From the NCBI RefSeq assembly GCF_016287535.1, contig NZ_JAEFAJ010000013.1, positions 1-64,000 of the forward strand: a stretch of 64,000 nt of DNA. Reading direction: 5' to 3'. The notes below the pieces were generated by a model. The model was not told the origin of the DNA. It made no database searches and saw only the letters and a list, made by a program, of their open reading frames with translations. The translations under genes were made by a program, and so were the position numbers. Source of the stretch: Ruminococcus sp. (GTDB taxonomy: Bacteria > Bacillota > Clostridia > Oscillospirales > Ruminococcaceae). Shown here one piece after another: positions 1 through 9,258 of this stretch; the stretch's first letter is position 1, and the number at the start of each line of letters is the position of its first letter.

Positions 1-181
1 ACTTTACTCCGGCGTATTCCGCAACGAGCCTTTCGACCTCGTTGATATTCTCTCCTGCTGTTGTGATCCAGTTCTTTTCAAACGCATCATTCACCCACTT
101 CTGCTCGTCACCGTGCATAGTAGGAGATGATAGCCAAATTTTGTTCCCGAATGGTTTTATATTGCCTTTATTTACAAACAT
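1..181 (-). CDS. DegT/DnrJ/EryC1/StrS-type PLP aminotransferase, N-terminal part only (runs off the window start)
   Basis: Own minus-strand translation from ATG at 181: MFVNKGNIKPFGNKIWLSSPTMHGDEQKWVNDAFEKNWITTAGENINEVERLVAEYAGVK; the IWLSSPTMHGDEQ..V..AF..NWI...G.N...E pattern is typical of this family. Not in the supplied ORF track because it is open at the window edge. Confidence 0.85.
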   Translation of the reverse strand, partial: MFVNKGNIKPFGNKIWLSSPTMHGDEQKWVNDAFEKNWITTAGENINEVERLVAEYAGVK

Positions 182-329
182 TTACTGCCTCTTCTCCTAT
201 CCACCCGCTGCTGTAAGTGCTACCGGTTCCGGCGACGTCTGAGCGTCTGCTGATCACAGGAGCATTTTCACCAGCAGGTAATGTTATTTTTCCTGCAGAC
301 AGAACTCTGCCGCCCGCATATCCAGCCAT
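168..329 (-). CDS. short hypothetical ORF (53 aa), overlaps start of the aminotransferase gene
   Basis: Own translation MAGYAGGRVLSAGKITLPAGENAPVISRRSDVAGTGSTYSSGWIGEEAVNVCK; start overlap with the downstream gene; an in-frame TAG separates it from MTYYYHGFVENIK upstream. Confidence 0.35.
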   Translation of the reverse strand: MAGYAGGRVLSAGKITLPAGENAPVISRRSDVAGTGSTYSSGWIGEEAVNVCK

Positions 330-924
330 TTTACCACCAAATATACAGACGACCGGCTATTTGATATTTTCAACAAAGCCATGATAATAATATGTCATAT
401 TAAACCTTATCCTGCCTGTTAATACGGCAGCAGTTTACTTCTTTCCAACTGCTCTTTTAGTAAATGCGATTCTATGTATATTTTTGATGCCTGAGATTTC
501 TGATTATTTTTCAAAGACAAATACTTCCCCGTATTTTGCCGATGCTCATAAACGCAATCAAAATAAACACATTGTAAAGTATCCAAAACCTGTACTTTTT
601 AATTATACCCTTTGACAGAAAAAAAAGCAAGCGGAAAAATCGGGGAATTCTGAGACCATAAACATTTTTGTCATTTTTCACAAAAATATTATTTTACTCG
701 TTGTCAATGTGTCACAAAAGATTATACAATTCGGATTTTTTAGCATTTCGTTTAAAATTTGTATAACTTAATTAAAGTAAATAATACATATGTTAATTCT
801 TTTGCAGTTCATATAATTTATATATGCCGGTCACGGACTCCTGCTTTAAGCACCTCATACATACCTGAAATAGTACATTGGTACAGGCAGTACCGCATAG
901 AATCTCCTGAAAGGAGATGTTTCA

Positions 925-1185
925 ATGTCAAAAAACGGTAAAAAAAAGCTCTCAATGCTGGAAATGTCGGAATATGACATTATAAGCGAAACCGAAAACG
1001 AAACGGAGTTTACAGGCATTATCATGGTCCGGCACAGCGGAACAAAGGTGATATGCCGCATACCAAAGCACAGCAAATCCGAAGAAATGAAGCTTTCGGC
1101 AGATATCGCCTATGCGCTCATGCAGACAGCCCGTCCGGGAGAGGACATAAGTCATTTAAAAAGTATCGAGATACTCAGGGAATGA
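925..1185 (+). CDS. small conserved-looking hypothetical protein (86 aa)
   Basis: ORF with strong RBS (gaaaggagatgtttcaATG); no recognised domain. Confidence 0.6.
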   Translation: MSKNGKKKLSMLEMSEYDIISETENETEFTGIIMVRHSGTKVICRIPKHSKSEEMKLSADIAYALMQTARPGEDISHLKSIEILRE

Positions 1186-1262
1186 AGCGATACGGCGAAA
1201 TATCCGGCTTGGGGATATGTACAACATGGATATGATACTTTTTTCTCATACTGCCACATATA

Positions 1263-1511
1263 TTAGCTCCTTTCCCATGGCCAGGGGTCGCCGATCCATG
1301 TCCATTTTTCCGTACTGGCGACCTGTTCGGGCGTTATCGGTCCGTACAGTCTCGCAAACTCATCTGCAGCTTTTCTGCGCAGCTCCCTGTATTTCTGGAA
1401 CATCGCAAGAGCACGGCGGCAGTTGGGATGAGTATCAAGGTACAGATCAAGCTCTTTCAGCGTAAAATCATATTTTTTGATCTTGTTCAAAAGAGTTCTT
1501 CTCTCATTCAT
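1263..1511 (-). CDS. cotJB: spore coat protein CotJB-like
   Basis: LLNKIKKYDFTLKELDLYLDTHPNCRRAL...YGPITPEQ...W.WI.DPWPWE matches the CotJB pattern; overlaps the cotJA-like ORF. Confidence 0.8.
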   Translation of the reverse strand: MNERRTLLNKIKKYDFTLKELDLYLDTHPNCRRALAMFQKYRELRRKAADEFARLYGPITPEQVASTEKWTWIGDPWPWERS

Positions 1512-1762
1512 CTGCCGTCACCTCCTCCGGTAAACGGCAGATCAAGCTGAGGGAAAAGTGTTCCTCTGTTTATCGCCTCATCATCGCTGTAAGTCTCTCC
1601 CCACTGCTGAAATGGCACATATGCCATGGCAAGGGGAGTATTTTCAGCAAAAAGCTTATCACTGCCCGTCACGTTATCCCTGTCATTCACAGCAGGTCCT
1701 GAAATATTCTCCCGTTCGCGGAAGAACATACCTTCTATATTATCAAAAAGATCAAGATTCAT
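1508..1762 (-). CDS. cotJA: spore coat-associated protein CotJA-like
   Basis: C-terminal PLAMAYVPFQQWGETYSDDEAINRGTLFPQLDLPF is the CotJA signature; directly upstream of the CotJB-like ORF. Confidence 0.8.
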   Translation of the reverse strand: MNLDLFDNIEGMFFRERENISGPAVNDRDNVTGSDKLFAENTPLAMAYVPFQQWGETYSDDEAINRGTLFPQLDLPFTGGGDGR

Positions 1763-1849
1763 GACCGAGTCCTCCTTTCCGCACGGAGAACCTGTGCAGA
1801 AGTCCTCCGCACAGTTTATAATATGAGCTCAGCCGCAAACAGGTTACAA

Positions 1850-1888
1850 AAAAAGCCATAAAGGAGATGTATCCTCCCTTATGGCTTT
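1850..1888 (-). terminator. intrinsic terminator downstream of mgtE
   Basis: Hairpin aaagccataagggagg...cctttatggcttt followed on the minus strand by a T tract. Confidence 0.75.
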
Positions 1889-1919
1889 AACATTTCCTGA
1901 GTTCTGCGTTCCGCACCGC

Positions 1920-3353
1920 TCATGCCAGATGAAGTACAATAATAAGCAGTATCCAGCTCATTCCGTAATATGTCACAACAGCAACAAGATCGTTTACCGT
2001 AGTGATGAGCGGTCCGGACGCTACCGCCGGATCTATCCTTATTTTCTTGAAAAACAGTGGTATAAGAGTTCCGACAGCGCTCGATATCAGCATGGCTATG
2101 ACCATTGATATGCCGATACAGCCGGAAACCGCGAATGAAAACGCTCTGTCTTTACCTTTGAAAACCATAATATACATCCCAACCATGAAGAATGAGAGGA
2201 TACCGAGCAGCAAGCCGTTGAAAAAGCCCACTCTCATTTCCTTTATAACAAGCTTCATTTTCTGCTTTACGGTGAGGTTTTCATCCATGAGAACACGTAT
2301 AGTCACAGCAAGTGACTGGGTCCCGACGTTTCCTGACATATCGAGAATGAGAGACTGAAAAGCCATTATCAGCGTCAGCTGCGCCACCACCTTCTCAAAA
2401 ACACCGACTACTCCCGATACAAACAGTCCCAGCACAAGCAGAGCAAGCAGCCACGGAAGTCTCTTCACCATACTCTGTTTTAACGGTTCGTTAAGATCCT
2501 CCTCTGCGGTAAGACCTGCGAATCGCGCATAGTCCTCGCCCATCTCGTCGTCAACGACCTCAATAAGACTCTGTGCGGTAATAACACCGAGCAGCTTATT
2601 GCTGTTGTCAAGAACGGGTACAGAGTATTCCGAATAATCCTTCAGCCTTTCGATACAATCGTCGATGGATTCATTTGCATACACATACGGGAAGGAAGTA
2701 GCTGTAAGGCTTTCGAGAGAGACGCTGCTTCTTGCGGTGATAAGATCCTTCAACTCAATTGCTCCGCAGAAGCAGCCTGCTTCATCAACAACGAACAGAG
2801 TAGCGATATTATCGTTCTCCTCAGCCTGTCTTACAAGCTCGTTCATTGCCGCTTTGATAGTCAGATTCTCACGTATTATTATGCAGTTGGTGGTCATGCG
2901 GCTTCCGATCTCGTCATCATCGAATGATGATATAAGATTTATCTCCTTTTTCACATCATCGTCAAGGAGCTCAATGATGAGTTCGCGTTTATTCCTGCCG
3001 ATCGAACGAAGAATATCAGCAGCTGTATCGGTTTCAAGCTCAGCCACAACATCAGAAGCTTTTTTATTCGGCAGCTCATTGAGGTAAGCTCCTGCTTTAT
3101 CGTCATCAATGTATTCAAATATCTCCGCAAGCATAGAGACAGTACACACACGGAAAAGCTTTTTCCTCTCAGTTTCATTCAGCTTTTCGATAACGTCGGC
3201 TATGTCGCTCCCGTGGTAGTCACTAAGCATACTGAGCATAGCCTTAGGCGAAGTATTTCCCTTTATGATACCGATTATCTCGCTCTCATAATCAGGCTTT
3301 ACAGCAGTTTCGGCAGAAGAGCCTGCAAGCAGCTTTTTCTCCATTTTCATCAT
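1920..3353 (-). CDS. mgtE: magnesium transporter MgtE
   Basis: MgtE N-terminal superhelical repeats, paired CBS domains and five-helix C-terminal domain (GVVGVFEKVVAQLTLIMAFQSLILDMSGNVGTQSLAVTIR). Confidence 0.95.
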   Translation of the reverse strand: MMKMEKKLLAGSSAETAVKPDYESEIIGIIKGNTSPKAMLSMLSDYHGSDIADVIEKLNETERKKLFRVCTVSMLAEIFEYIDDDKAGAYLNELPNKKASDVVAELETDTAADILRSIGRNKRELIIELLDDDVKKEINLISSFDDDEIGSRMTTNCIIIRENLTIKAAMNELVRQAEENDNIATLFVVDEAGCFCGAIELKDLITARSSVSLESLTATSFPYVYANESIDDCIERLKDYSEYSVPVLDNSNKLLGVITAQSLIEVVDDEMGEDYARFAGLTAEEDLNEPLKQSMVKRLPWLLALLVLGLFVSGVVGVFEKVVAQLTLIMAFQSLILDMSGNVGTQSLAVTIRVLMDENLTVKQKMKLVIKEMRVGFFNGLLLGILSFFMVGMYIMVFKGKDRAFSFAVSGCIGISMVIAMLISSAVGTLIPLFFKKIRIDPAVASGPLITTVNDLVAVVTYYGMSWILLIIVLHLA

Positions 3354-3404
3354 CCTTTACTATATTATTGATTTGAATAATTGTAGTAAAGTCAAATGGG
3401 CATA

Positions 3405-3632
3405 AAAATCCCCTGTCCGGCGGTCAGACAGGGCAAATGACAGCGCTTCAGAAAAGGCGGCAGACGAAGAAGAGACCGCCGCGATCATAAGATAAGCGCT
3501 TTTTTCGCCCGTTTGACCCGAAACTATCTCCGTTTGCCACTTTTCCTCACCTCACTTTTATTGAAATACCAGCAGCAAAGCCTGAAACAGAGTTCCTGTT
3601 AAGCAATGCCGGATAACTATTTTACCTGATAT
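3405..3632 (-). promoter_or_regulatory. structured 5' leader / attenuator upstream of mgtE, class unassigned
   Basis: Minus-strand promoter-like TTGCAT-17-TATAAT near 3630-3660, nested helices (GCGCTT..AAGCGC enclosing GGCGG..CCGCC), then terminator CCCTGTC-tgaccgccg-GACAGGG-gATTTTTA about 60 nt before the ORF. Confidence 0.5.
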
Positions 3633-3705
3633 TATTATATCATTTTTTTCACAATAATGCAATAGAAAACAAAGATTGTTCACATCTTTCCACTCAGATC
3701 AGGCT

Positions 3706-3743
3706 CACATATGCACTGACAATTATCTGTCAATGCATATGTG
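3706..3743. repeat. near-perfect inverted repeat CACATATGCA(c)TGACA-attatc-TGTCA(a)TGCATATGTG
   Basis: Read directly; no clear U tract after it. Confidence 0.6.
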
Positions 3744-4104
3744 AAAACAGACATATCAGCATACAGACAACAGATGATACAGCAGTTTCCATTTCTCTCT
3801 CAAAAAAACATATCTGCAGGAAATGGACATTTCAGTCCCTTATATGTGGATTATTTTTCTTCCCAAAGCAAAAAGTGGTCAGTGCTTATGTAAATAGCAA
3901 TATTCGGCTTGACTTTTTAGTGTACATTTTATAAAATTTACTTGTTTACGGAATACAAATTGTTTAAAGCCGCATATATTATACTACCATTAACACATTT
4001 TACTTGTTTTTTAATTTACCTGAGATTGTTTCGTAAATAAACAGCTCAGAATAATGCACTGTTTGTTCTGAAACTGTTAAATTATATAACAAGGAGATGT
4101 AGTA

Positions 4105-5541
4105 ATGGAAAAGAATCTGATGAAGAAAACCGCGGCAGCGATCATGGCTGTTGCACTGACAGGCAGCGGAATGTATGCCCCCGTTGTAAACAAGGCAATT
4201 TCAGGCAGTTCTCTGACTGCATACGCCGAAGAAGCAGCATCAACCGCAAGCTTTGACGAAGAAACCGGCATACTGACCCTCAGCGGAAATGTTCTGAGCA
4301 ATGATGTCAAGAAGTGGAAAGGAAATGATAATGTAAAAAAGGTAGTCTGCGCGGAAGGAACCAAGCTTCCTGCTGACTCATCTTCACTTTTCTCTAATTT
4401 CCGTGCAGAGGAGATTGACCTGTCCAACGCTGATACATCTGAAGTAACAACCATGGCAGATATGTTCTACAGATGCGTCAACCTCCGTTCTCTTGACCTC
4501 AGCAGCTTCAACACAAGCTCTGTAGTCAATATGGGTTATATGTTCACAGGCTGTTCTTCGCTTGTATCGCTTGACCTCAGCAGCTTTGATACTTCCAAAG
4601 TCAAAAAAATGACTGATATGTTCCACACCTGCTCTTCCCTCGAGTATGTTGACTTCAGTGGATTTGACACATCATCAGTCACAGACATGAAGTATATATT
4701 CTATGGCTGTGATGCTCTTAAACCCAATATGATCTTCCTTAAAGGACAGAGCGTAACCCTTGACAGCTATCTCGGCGCAAACATCTATATAGAGCCCTGC
4801 GCCAATCTTGCAAAGGTAGTTTTCAGCGGACCGAACGGTGACATCACATATTCAGGTTCACAGTTCGACGGCTTGACCCAGGATGACGGAAGATACAAAT
4901 TCACATATCTTGTAAACGCAACTCAGGCAAATGAGAATATCACTGTAAAGGCTTACGATAAGGACGGAAGACAGCTTATCGTATGCAAGTCCGCCAATCT
5001 GCTCAGCAGCCGCTCACAGGTTGAATACAGCGTAAGCAAATATATATCCGATGTAAAGAATACCGGATCAATAATGAGCGTCCAGAAGATTGCAGACCTT
5101 GTAAACGGTCTTGACAACTACTGCAAGGCAGCTGAAAATTACTTCAACAAAACCGATAATGTTATTGAGGGCATTGACAATATCGATATGAACGACGTCA
5201 ACAAATACGCCCCCGGATTCGGTACGGACATTTCGCTTTCACTCGTTCTCAATTCAATGGTGGCTGTAAGATTATATACAGACAGCAGCGATGTAGAGAT
5301 CAACAGTGACAAAGCCACAGCAAAAACCAAAAACGGACTGCAGTATTATGAGCTTTCAGATATCCCCGCTCATTCACTCTGCAATATGTATACTGCTTCA
5401 ATAAACGGCACCAAATATGATTTTGGTCCTATGTCATACGTTTATCGCGTTCTTAACAACAATGACGCAAGTCCTGCACTTACCAGCATGGCAAAGGCAA
5501 CTTACGTTTATGCAAATGCCGCTAAGGCTTATAAAAACTAA
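4105..5541 (+). CDS. secreted BspA/DUF285-type leucine-rich surface protein
   Basis: Signal peptide (MEKNLMKKTAAAIMAVALTGSGMYAP...AYAEE) and DUF285-like repeats (MADMFYRCVNLRSLDLSSFNTSSVVNMGYMFTGCSSLVSLDLSSFDTSKV). Confidence 0.85.
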   Translation: MEKNLMKKTAAAIMAVALTGSGMYAPVVNKAISGSSLTAYAEEAASTASFDEETGILTLSGNVLSNDVKKWKGNDNVKKVVCAEGTKLPADSSSLFSNFRAEEIDLSNADTSEVTTMADMFYRCVNLRSLDLSSFNTSSVVNMGYMFTGCSSLVSLDLSSFDTSKVKKMTDMFHTCSSLEYVDFSGFDTSSVTDMKYIFYGCDALKPNMIFLKGQSVTLDSYLGANIYIEPCANLAKVVFSGPNGDITYSGSQFDGLTQDDGRYKFTYLVNATQANENITVKAYDKDGRQLIVCKSANLLSSRSQVEYSVSKYISDVKNTGSIMSVQKIADLVNGLDNYCKAAENYFNKTDNVIEGIDNIDMNDVNKYAPGFGTDISLSLVLNSMVAVRLYTDSSDVEINSDKATAKTKNGLQYYELSDIPAHSLCNMYTASINGTKYDFGPMSYVYRVLNNNDASPALTSMAKATYVYANAAKAYKN

Positions 5542-5563
5542 TTATACGAAAGGAATAACCGAC

Positions 5564-5659
5564 ATGAAAGAAAAATATACTGCTCCTGAAATGGAGATCA
5601 TTACATTTGAAAGTGAAGATATTATTACAGTAAGCGAACCTGAGCTTGAGCACCAGTAA
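5564..5659 (+). CDS. 31-aa small peptide MKEKYTAPEMEIITFESEDIITVSEPELEHQ
   Basis: ATG at 5564 preceded by gaaaggaataaccgac (RBS), 20 bp after the BspA-like gene, followed by a terminator; the longer 5417 start in the ORF track is less likely. Confidence 0.65.
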   Translation: MKEKYTAPEMEIITFESEDIITVSEPELEHQ

Positions 5660-5676
5660 AATAAGATTTACAAGAT

Positions 5677-5712
5677 AAAGGAGCAGCATAAAAAGCTGCT
5701 CCTTTATCTTTT
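5677..5712 (+). terminator. intrinsic terminator
   Basis: aaaggagcagc-ataaaaa-gctgctccttt followed by T-rich tract. Confidence 0.85.
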
Positions 5713-5736
5713 TATATGAACTAACCCAGGTATTTA

Positions 5737-7458
5737 TCAGCTGGTCAGCATTTCATAGGTAACTCCGTATTTTTCAGCAATATCCCTCGCATATGACAAG
5801 CCCTCAGGCATAGCGACCTCGACCTTGAAGGAACGCTTTCCGTTTTCATTTTTCACGATCAGCGACGCCACTTTGCAGCTTTCGCTTTCCTTGTTGAATT
5901 CGTCCATCTCAGCTGCCAGCTTATGCATATGAGTATTATATATGACCCTGGCACCTTTTTTCAGCAGAGCTCTCACCGAATCCCGCGCGATATAGAATCC
6001 TTCTTCAAACGACGTCGTCGCAAAAGTCTCATTTAGAAGTATAAGGCTCTCTCCTGTACACTCGGAATATATTGACCTGAACCTGACACATTCCTCGCCA
6101 AGTCTTCCAAGGTCAAGAGTTTTTTCCTCATCTGCCGGAAAATGAGTGTATATACCGTCCACAGGCTTATACTCAAACGAACCGGCAGGTACAAAGATAC
6201 CGCCCTGAGCCAGTACGAACATGATACCGACAGCCTGAGTAACAGTAGTTTTTCCGCCGCGGTTGGCGCCTGTCAGGATATATATACTGTGTTCCCTGTC
6301 AAAAACCAGATCGTTGTACACAAGTTCATCTTCACTTTTCAGACTGACTGCCAGTTTAAGGTTATAAAACTCTTTCGCGACCATTGAAACGCCCTCATTC
6401 TCAGAGAGACCAGCCTCGCAGAACTTAAAGCCCTTTTCCGTATACCTTTCAATAAACTCAGCAAATCTTATGTAATACATAAATTCCGGTATAACATTTG
6501 AAATATCAACGATAGCTATATCGGAATATTCACTGAGAACGTCCCTTAGCTTTTTTATAAGAGATGAAAGCATTTTACTGAGGGTCCTGTCAAGATAGAA
6601 TGTAGAGCCAGCCGAATCCTCTCCCTCAATATTCTTTACCAAAGTCGATCTTATCCTGCCGTCAACAAAGGGAGTTCGTGTTGTAGCTATCATTCCGCCT
6701 GTATTTTCAATGAACTTAGCAAAATTACGCTGATGTTCGGCAGCGACCTGATGATAGTGCATATCCCCGTCCCAATCAGAGCTGTCCTGTATTTTGTCCT
6801 TTTCGGCAATTGCGTCGGCAAAATTGCTTATCACATTCGACTTTTTAAACGGCTTGCTGTTGACTGAGACGAGTCCCATGCTGACCGCTTCAAACCTTGA
6901 ATTAACATTTATTCCGAGTGTGACGCTCTGAATGTTACCAGCCTTGTTTTTCAGTTCTGCTATATCTTTTTTCATTTCACTGAAACGGGCTTCATCATAG
7001 AGAGCGTCAAGATAGTTCCTGAAGCTCACAAGTCCCTCTGAGCTGATATCCGCCTCCGAAAGACAGGCTCTCATTTCCTCCACACATTTTATATAGTCGC
7101 TGAGTTCGTCAAGCCTGTGCATAAGCAGCCAGAATCCCAGCTTTTCGCCTGTGTCCATAGTGCCGGAGTTGAATTTCCTTATATACTCGATCCTGTCAAA
7201 AAGCTCAGACAGCCGCTTTCTTAGTTCCGGTAATCTGAGTATATCGGCAAACACTTTCTGACGGTAATATGCAACTCTCTTATCTGATGTCATATTTGAA
7301 ATTACATTCATTATGATATTCTGTTCTCTTTTGTCGTTTGACAGTTCATGAAATAAAGCGTCGAGTCCGAGATCATGGCAGGTTATTTCAGAAAGCTGCC
7401 TGTAAGCCACATTTTCAAAACAAGGGAAAAGTATACTGAACCGCTTATTTCCGTTCAT
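5737..7458 (-). CDS. MutS-family (MutS domain V-like) ATPase, not canonical MutS
   Basis: C-terminal ABC-type ATPase with Walker A-like TGANRGGKTT, LGRLGEECVRF, LLNETFATTSFEEGFYIA and NTHMHKLA; lacks the MutS N-terminal mismatch-recognition domain by eye. Confidence 0.75.
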   Translation of the reverse strand: MNGNKRFSILFPCFENVAYRQLSEITCHDLGLDALFHELSNDKREQNIIMNVISNMTSDKRVAYYRQKVFADILRLPELRKRLSELFDRIEYIRKFNSGTMDTGEKLGFWLLMHRLDELSDYIKCVEEMRACLSEADISSEGLVSFRNYLDALYDEARFSEMKKDIAELKNKAGNIQSVTLGINVNSRFEAVSMGLVSVNSKPFKKSNVISNFADAIAEKDKIQDSSDWDGDMHYHQVAAEHQRNFAKFIENTGGMIATTRTPFVDGRIRSTLVKNIEGEDSAGSTFYLDRTLSKMLSSLIKKLRDVLSEYSDIAIVDISNVIPEFMYYIRFAEFIERYTEKGFKFCEAGLSENEGVSMVAKEFYNLKLAVSLKSEDELVYNDLVFDREHSIYILTGANRGGKTTVTQAVGIMFVLAQGGIFVPAGSFEYKPVDGIYTHFPADEEKTLDLGRLGEECVRFRSIYSECTGESLILLNETFATTSFEEGFYIARDSVRALLKKGARVIYNTHMHKLAAEMDEFNKESESCKVASLIVKNENGKRSFKVEVAMPEGLSYARDIAEKYGVTYEMLTS

Positions 7459-7622
7459 TGAAGAGCCCCCCTCCTTTTACTTGATCAATATGCCCCCAAT
7501 AACCGCTGCAGGGCATTTACTGAGTATATAATACATTATAAACTATGCTAATAAATTAGTCAATGAATTTTCAGTAAATAAACATCAGCAATAAGCCGCA
7601 GCAACTAAGCTGCGGCTCTGCC

Positions 7623-8624
7623 TTACTTCATTATTCTTATTCCGCCCGTTTTCTTCTTTATGAAGCTAATCAGAGCTTCCTTATCGGGAATATCACGGTA
7701 CATTATATGTATTCCGCCCACGTGTCTGTCCCTGGTGGGATATCCGATAAACATATAATCCTTTTTCAGAAACATATAATGGAAGTGCTTATACAAAAAG
7801 AACTGGGCATTGCTTCTGTCGGGATAAAAAGCAATAAGTCCTTCCTCATAAAAAAGCAGCTGTGAATCTATCGGGCCTGCTTTTGAGTTCTCTTTTTCCT
7901 GCTCTTTTGTCTCCCTGAACTTCTTCATGTCCATTATCGCTCTTATCCTGAACACCACAGCGATAATGGCAGGCGACAGATAAAAAAACTCCTTCTTCCA
8001 TGCAAACATTGCCACTGAAAACAATATAAGTGCAGCGTCCAGGAAGTAGCTCGTTATACGGCTGCGCCGCCTTGTGTCAAATGCAGCGAACTCCGCCTCT
8101 TCCGCCGAAAGACGTGTGTGGATATCAAAAACAGGCTCAGTATAGCTCTGGCCCAGCTCTGCCGGCAGTTCTGCCCTGACCGCTTCCGCAAGCTTCTTTC
8201 CCGAAAGGCATATGCAAAGCAAAGCTCCGATATTCTCAAAGCTGCCGGGAGGAATTATACCGAAACACACAGAGCTGAAGAACGAAAGCTCCTCATATGG
8301 TACAGACTCATCATAACAGGCAAGCAGATAATCTCTTCCTTGCTCCTTTGCCCTGCGTATAAGCTCTGTAACAAGCGCTTTTTTTATTTCATCGCTTTCA
8401 GCGTGTACACCGGTGATAAGCGGAGTATCCGTCCCCCCTGTCCTTGCTGGAGCACAGCCGATAAAGCCGTTAATACCGCCGCTGCCGTCCTCCGAAACCA
8501 GTGAAAGCTCTGAAATGATACCGCCTGAGCTGCGCAGCCTTGCGGTATATGTATCATCTCCGCCGAAGCCGCTCACTATCCTGTCAATTGCGGCAGCGTC
8601 GCCGCTGTTTTCCGGACGTATCAT
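7623..8624 (-). CDS. membrane protein with possible GNAT-like N-terminus
   Basis: N-terminus MIRPENSGDAAAIDRIVSGF resembles the start of GNAT proteins; two TM helices (ITSYFLDAALILFSVAMFAW, FYLSPAIIAVVFRI) and a C-terminal domain. Confidence 0.4.
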   Translation of the reverse strand: MIRPENSGDAAAIDRIVSGFGGDDTYTARLRSSGGIISELSLVSEDGSGGINGFIGCAPARTGGTDTPLITGVHAESDEIKKALVTELIRRAKEQGRDYLLACYDESVPYEELSFFSSVCFGIIPPGSFENIGALLCICLSGKKLAEAVRAELPAELGQSYTEPVFDIHTRLSAEEAEFAAFDTRRRSRITSYFLDAALILFSVAMFAWKKEFFYLSPAIIAVVFRIRAIMDMKKFRETKEQEKENSKAGPIDSQLLFYEEGLIAFYPDRSNAQFFLYKHFHYMFLKKDYMFIGYPTRDRHVGGIHIMYRDIPDKEALISFIKKKTGGIRIMK

Positions 8625-9115
8625 GATCTTGCAGCAGTGAACGCGCCAAATCCGAGAAGAGTCGCGGCGGTTATGATAACAGCTGCAAGGACAACTCCGA
8701 GAGTTACAGCAAGTATGCTCTTCTTGAAATCAAGATCAAGAAGACTTGCCGCAAGAGTACCTGTCCATGCGCCTGTGCCGGGAAGCGGTATACCCACGAA
8801 AAGAAGCAGAGCCCAGAACATACCCTTGCCTGCCTTTTCCTTCAGCTTTTCGCCGCCGTGATGTCCTTTTTCAAGGCACCACGTAAAGAACTTGCCGATA
8901 TACTTCTTATCCTTGCCCCATTCAAGCACCTTTCTCGCAAAGAAGAATATTATCGGAACGGGCAGCATATTTCCTATCATACAGATAGCTACGGCATAAG
9001 ACCATTTTACGCCCATGCCGACGCCGATGGGTATTCCGAGCCTCAGCTCTACAAGGGGTACCATGGAAATAAGAAACGTAAGAATATACTTTAACATAAC
9101 AAAACTCGCTTTCAT
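8621..9115 (-). CDS. putative small multi-drug export protein (COG2426 family)
   Basis: MVPLVELRLGIPIGVGMG...IGNMLPVPIIFFFARKVL...VGIPLPGTGAWTGTLAA pattern. Confidence 0.85.
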   Translation of the reverse strand: MKASFVMLKYILTFLISMVPLVELRLGIPIGVGMGVKWSYAVAICMIGNMLPVPIIFFFARKVLEWGKDKKYIGKFFTWCLEKGHHGGEKLKEKAGKGMFWALLLFVGIPLPGTGAWTGTLAASLLDLDFKKSILAVTLGVVLAAVIITAATLLGFGAFTAARS

Positions 9116-9258
9116 TAAAAATCATATACAATTTATTATCTCATATCTCAGTGAAATAGTCAAGTATTTTTTTCGCAAACAGTTGACGAACATGAAAATA
9201 TGAACTATAATATTATTAATTCGTCTTACGAAAAATACATATCAAGGAAAATGATAAT

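Noticed and set aside
3530-3562. MraZ-box-like GTGAGGTGAGGaaaaGTGGC repeats
   Set aside because: No mraZ/mraW genes nearby and spacing is not convincing; kept only as a remark in the mgtE leader finding.
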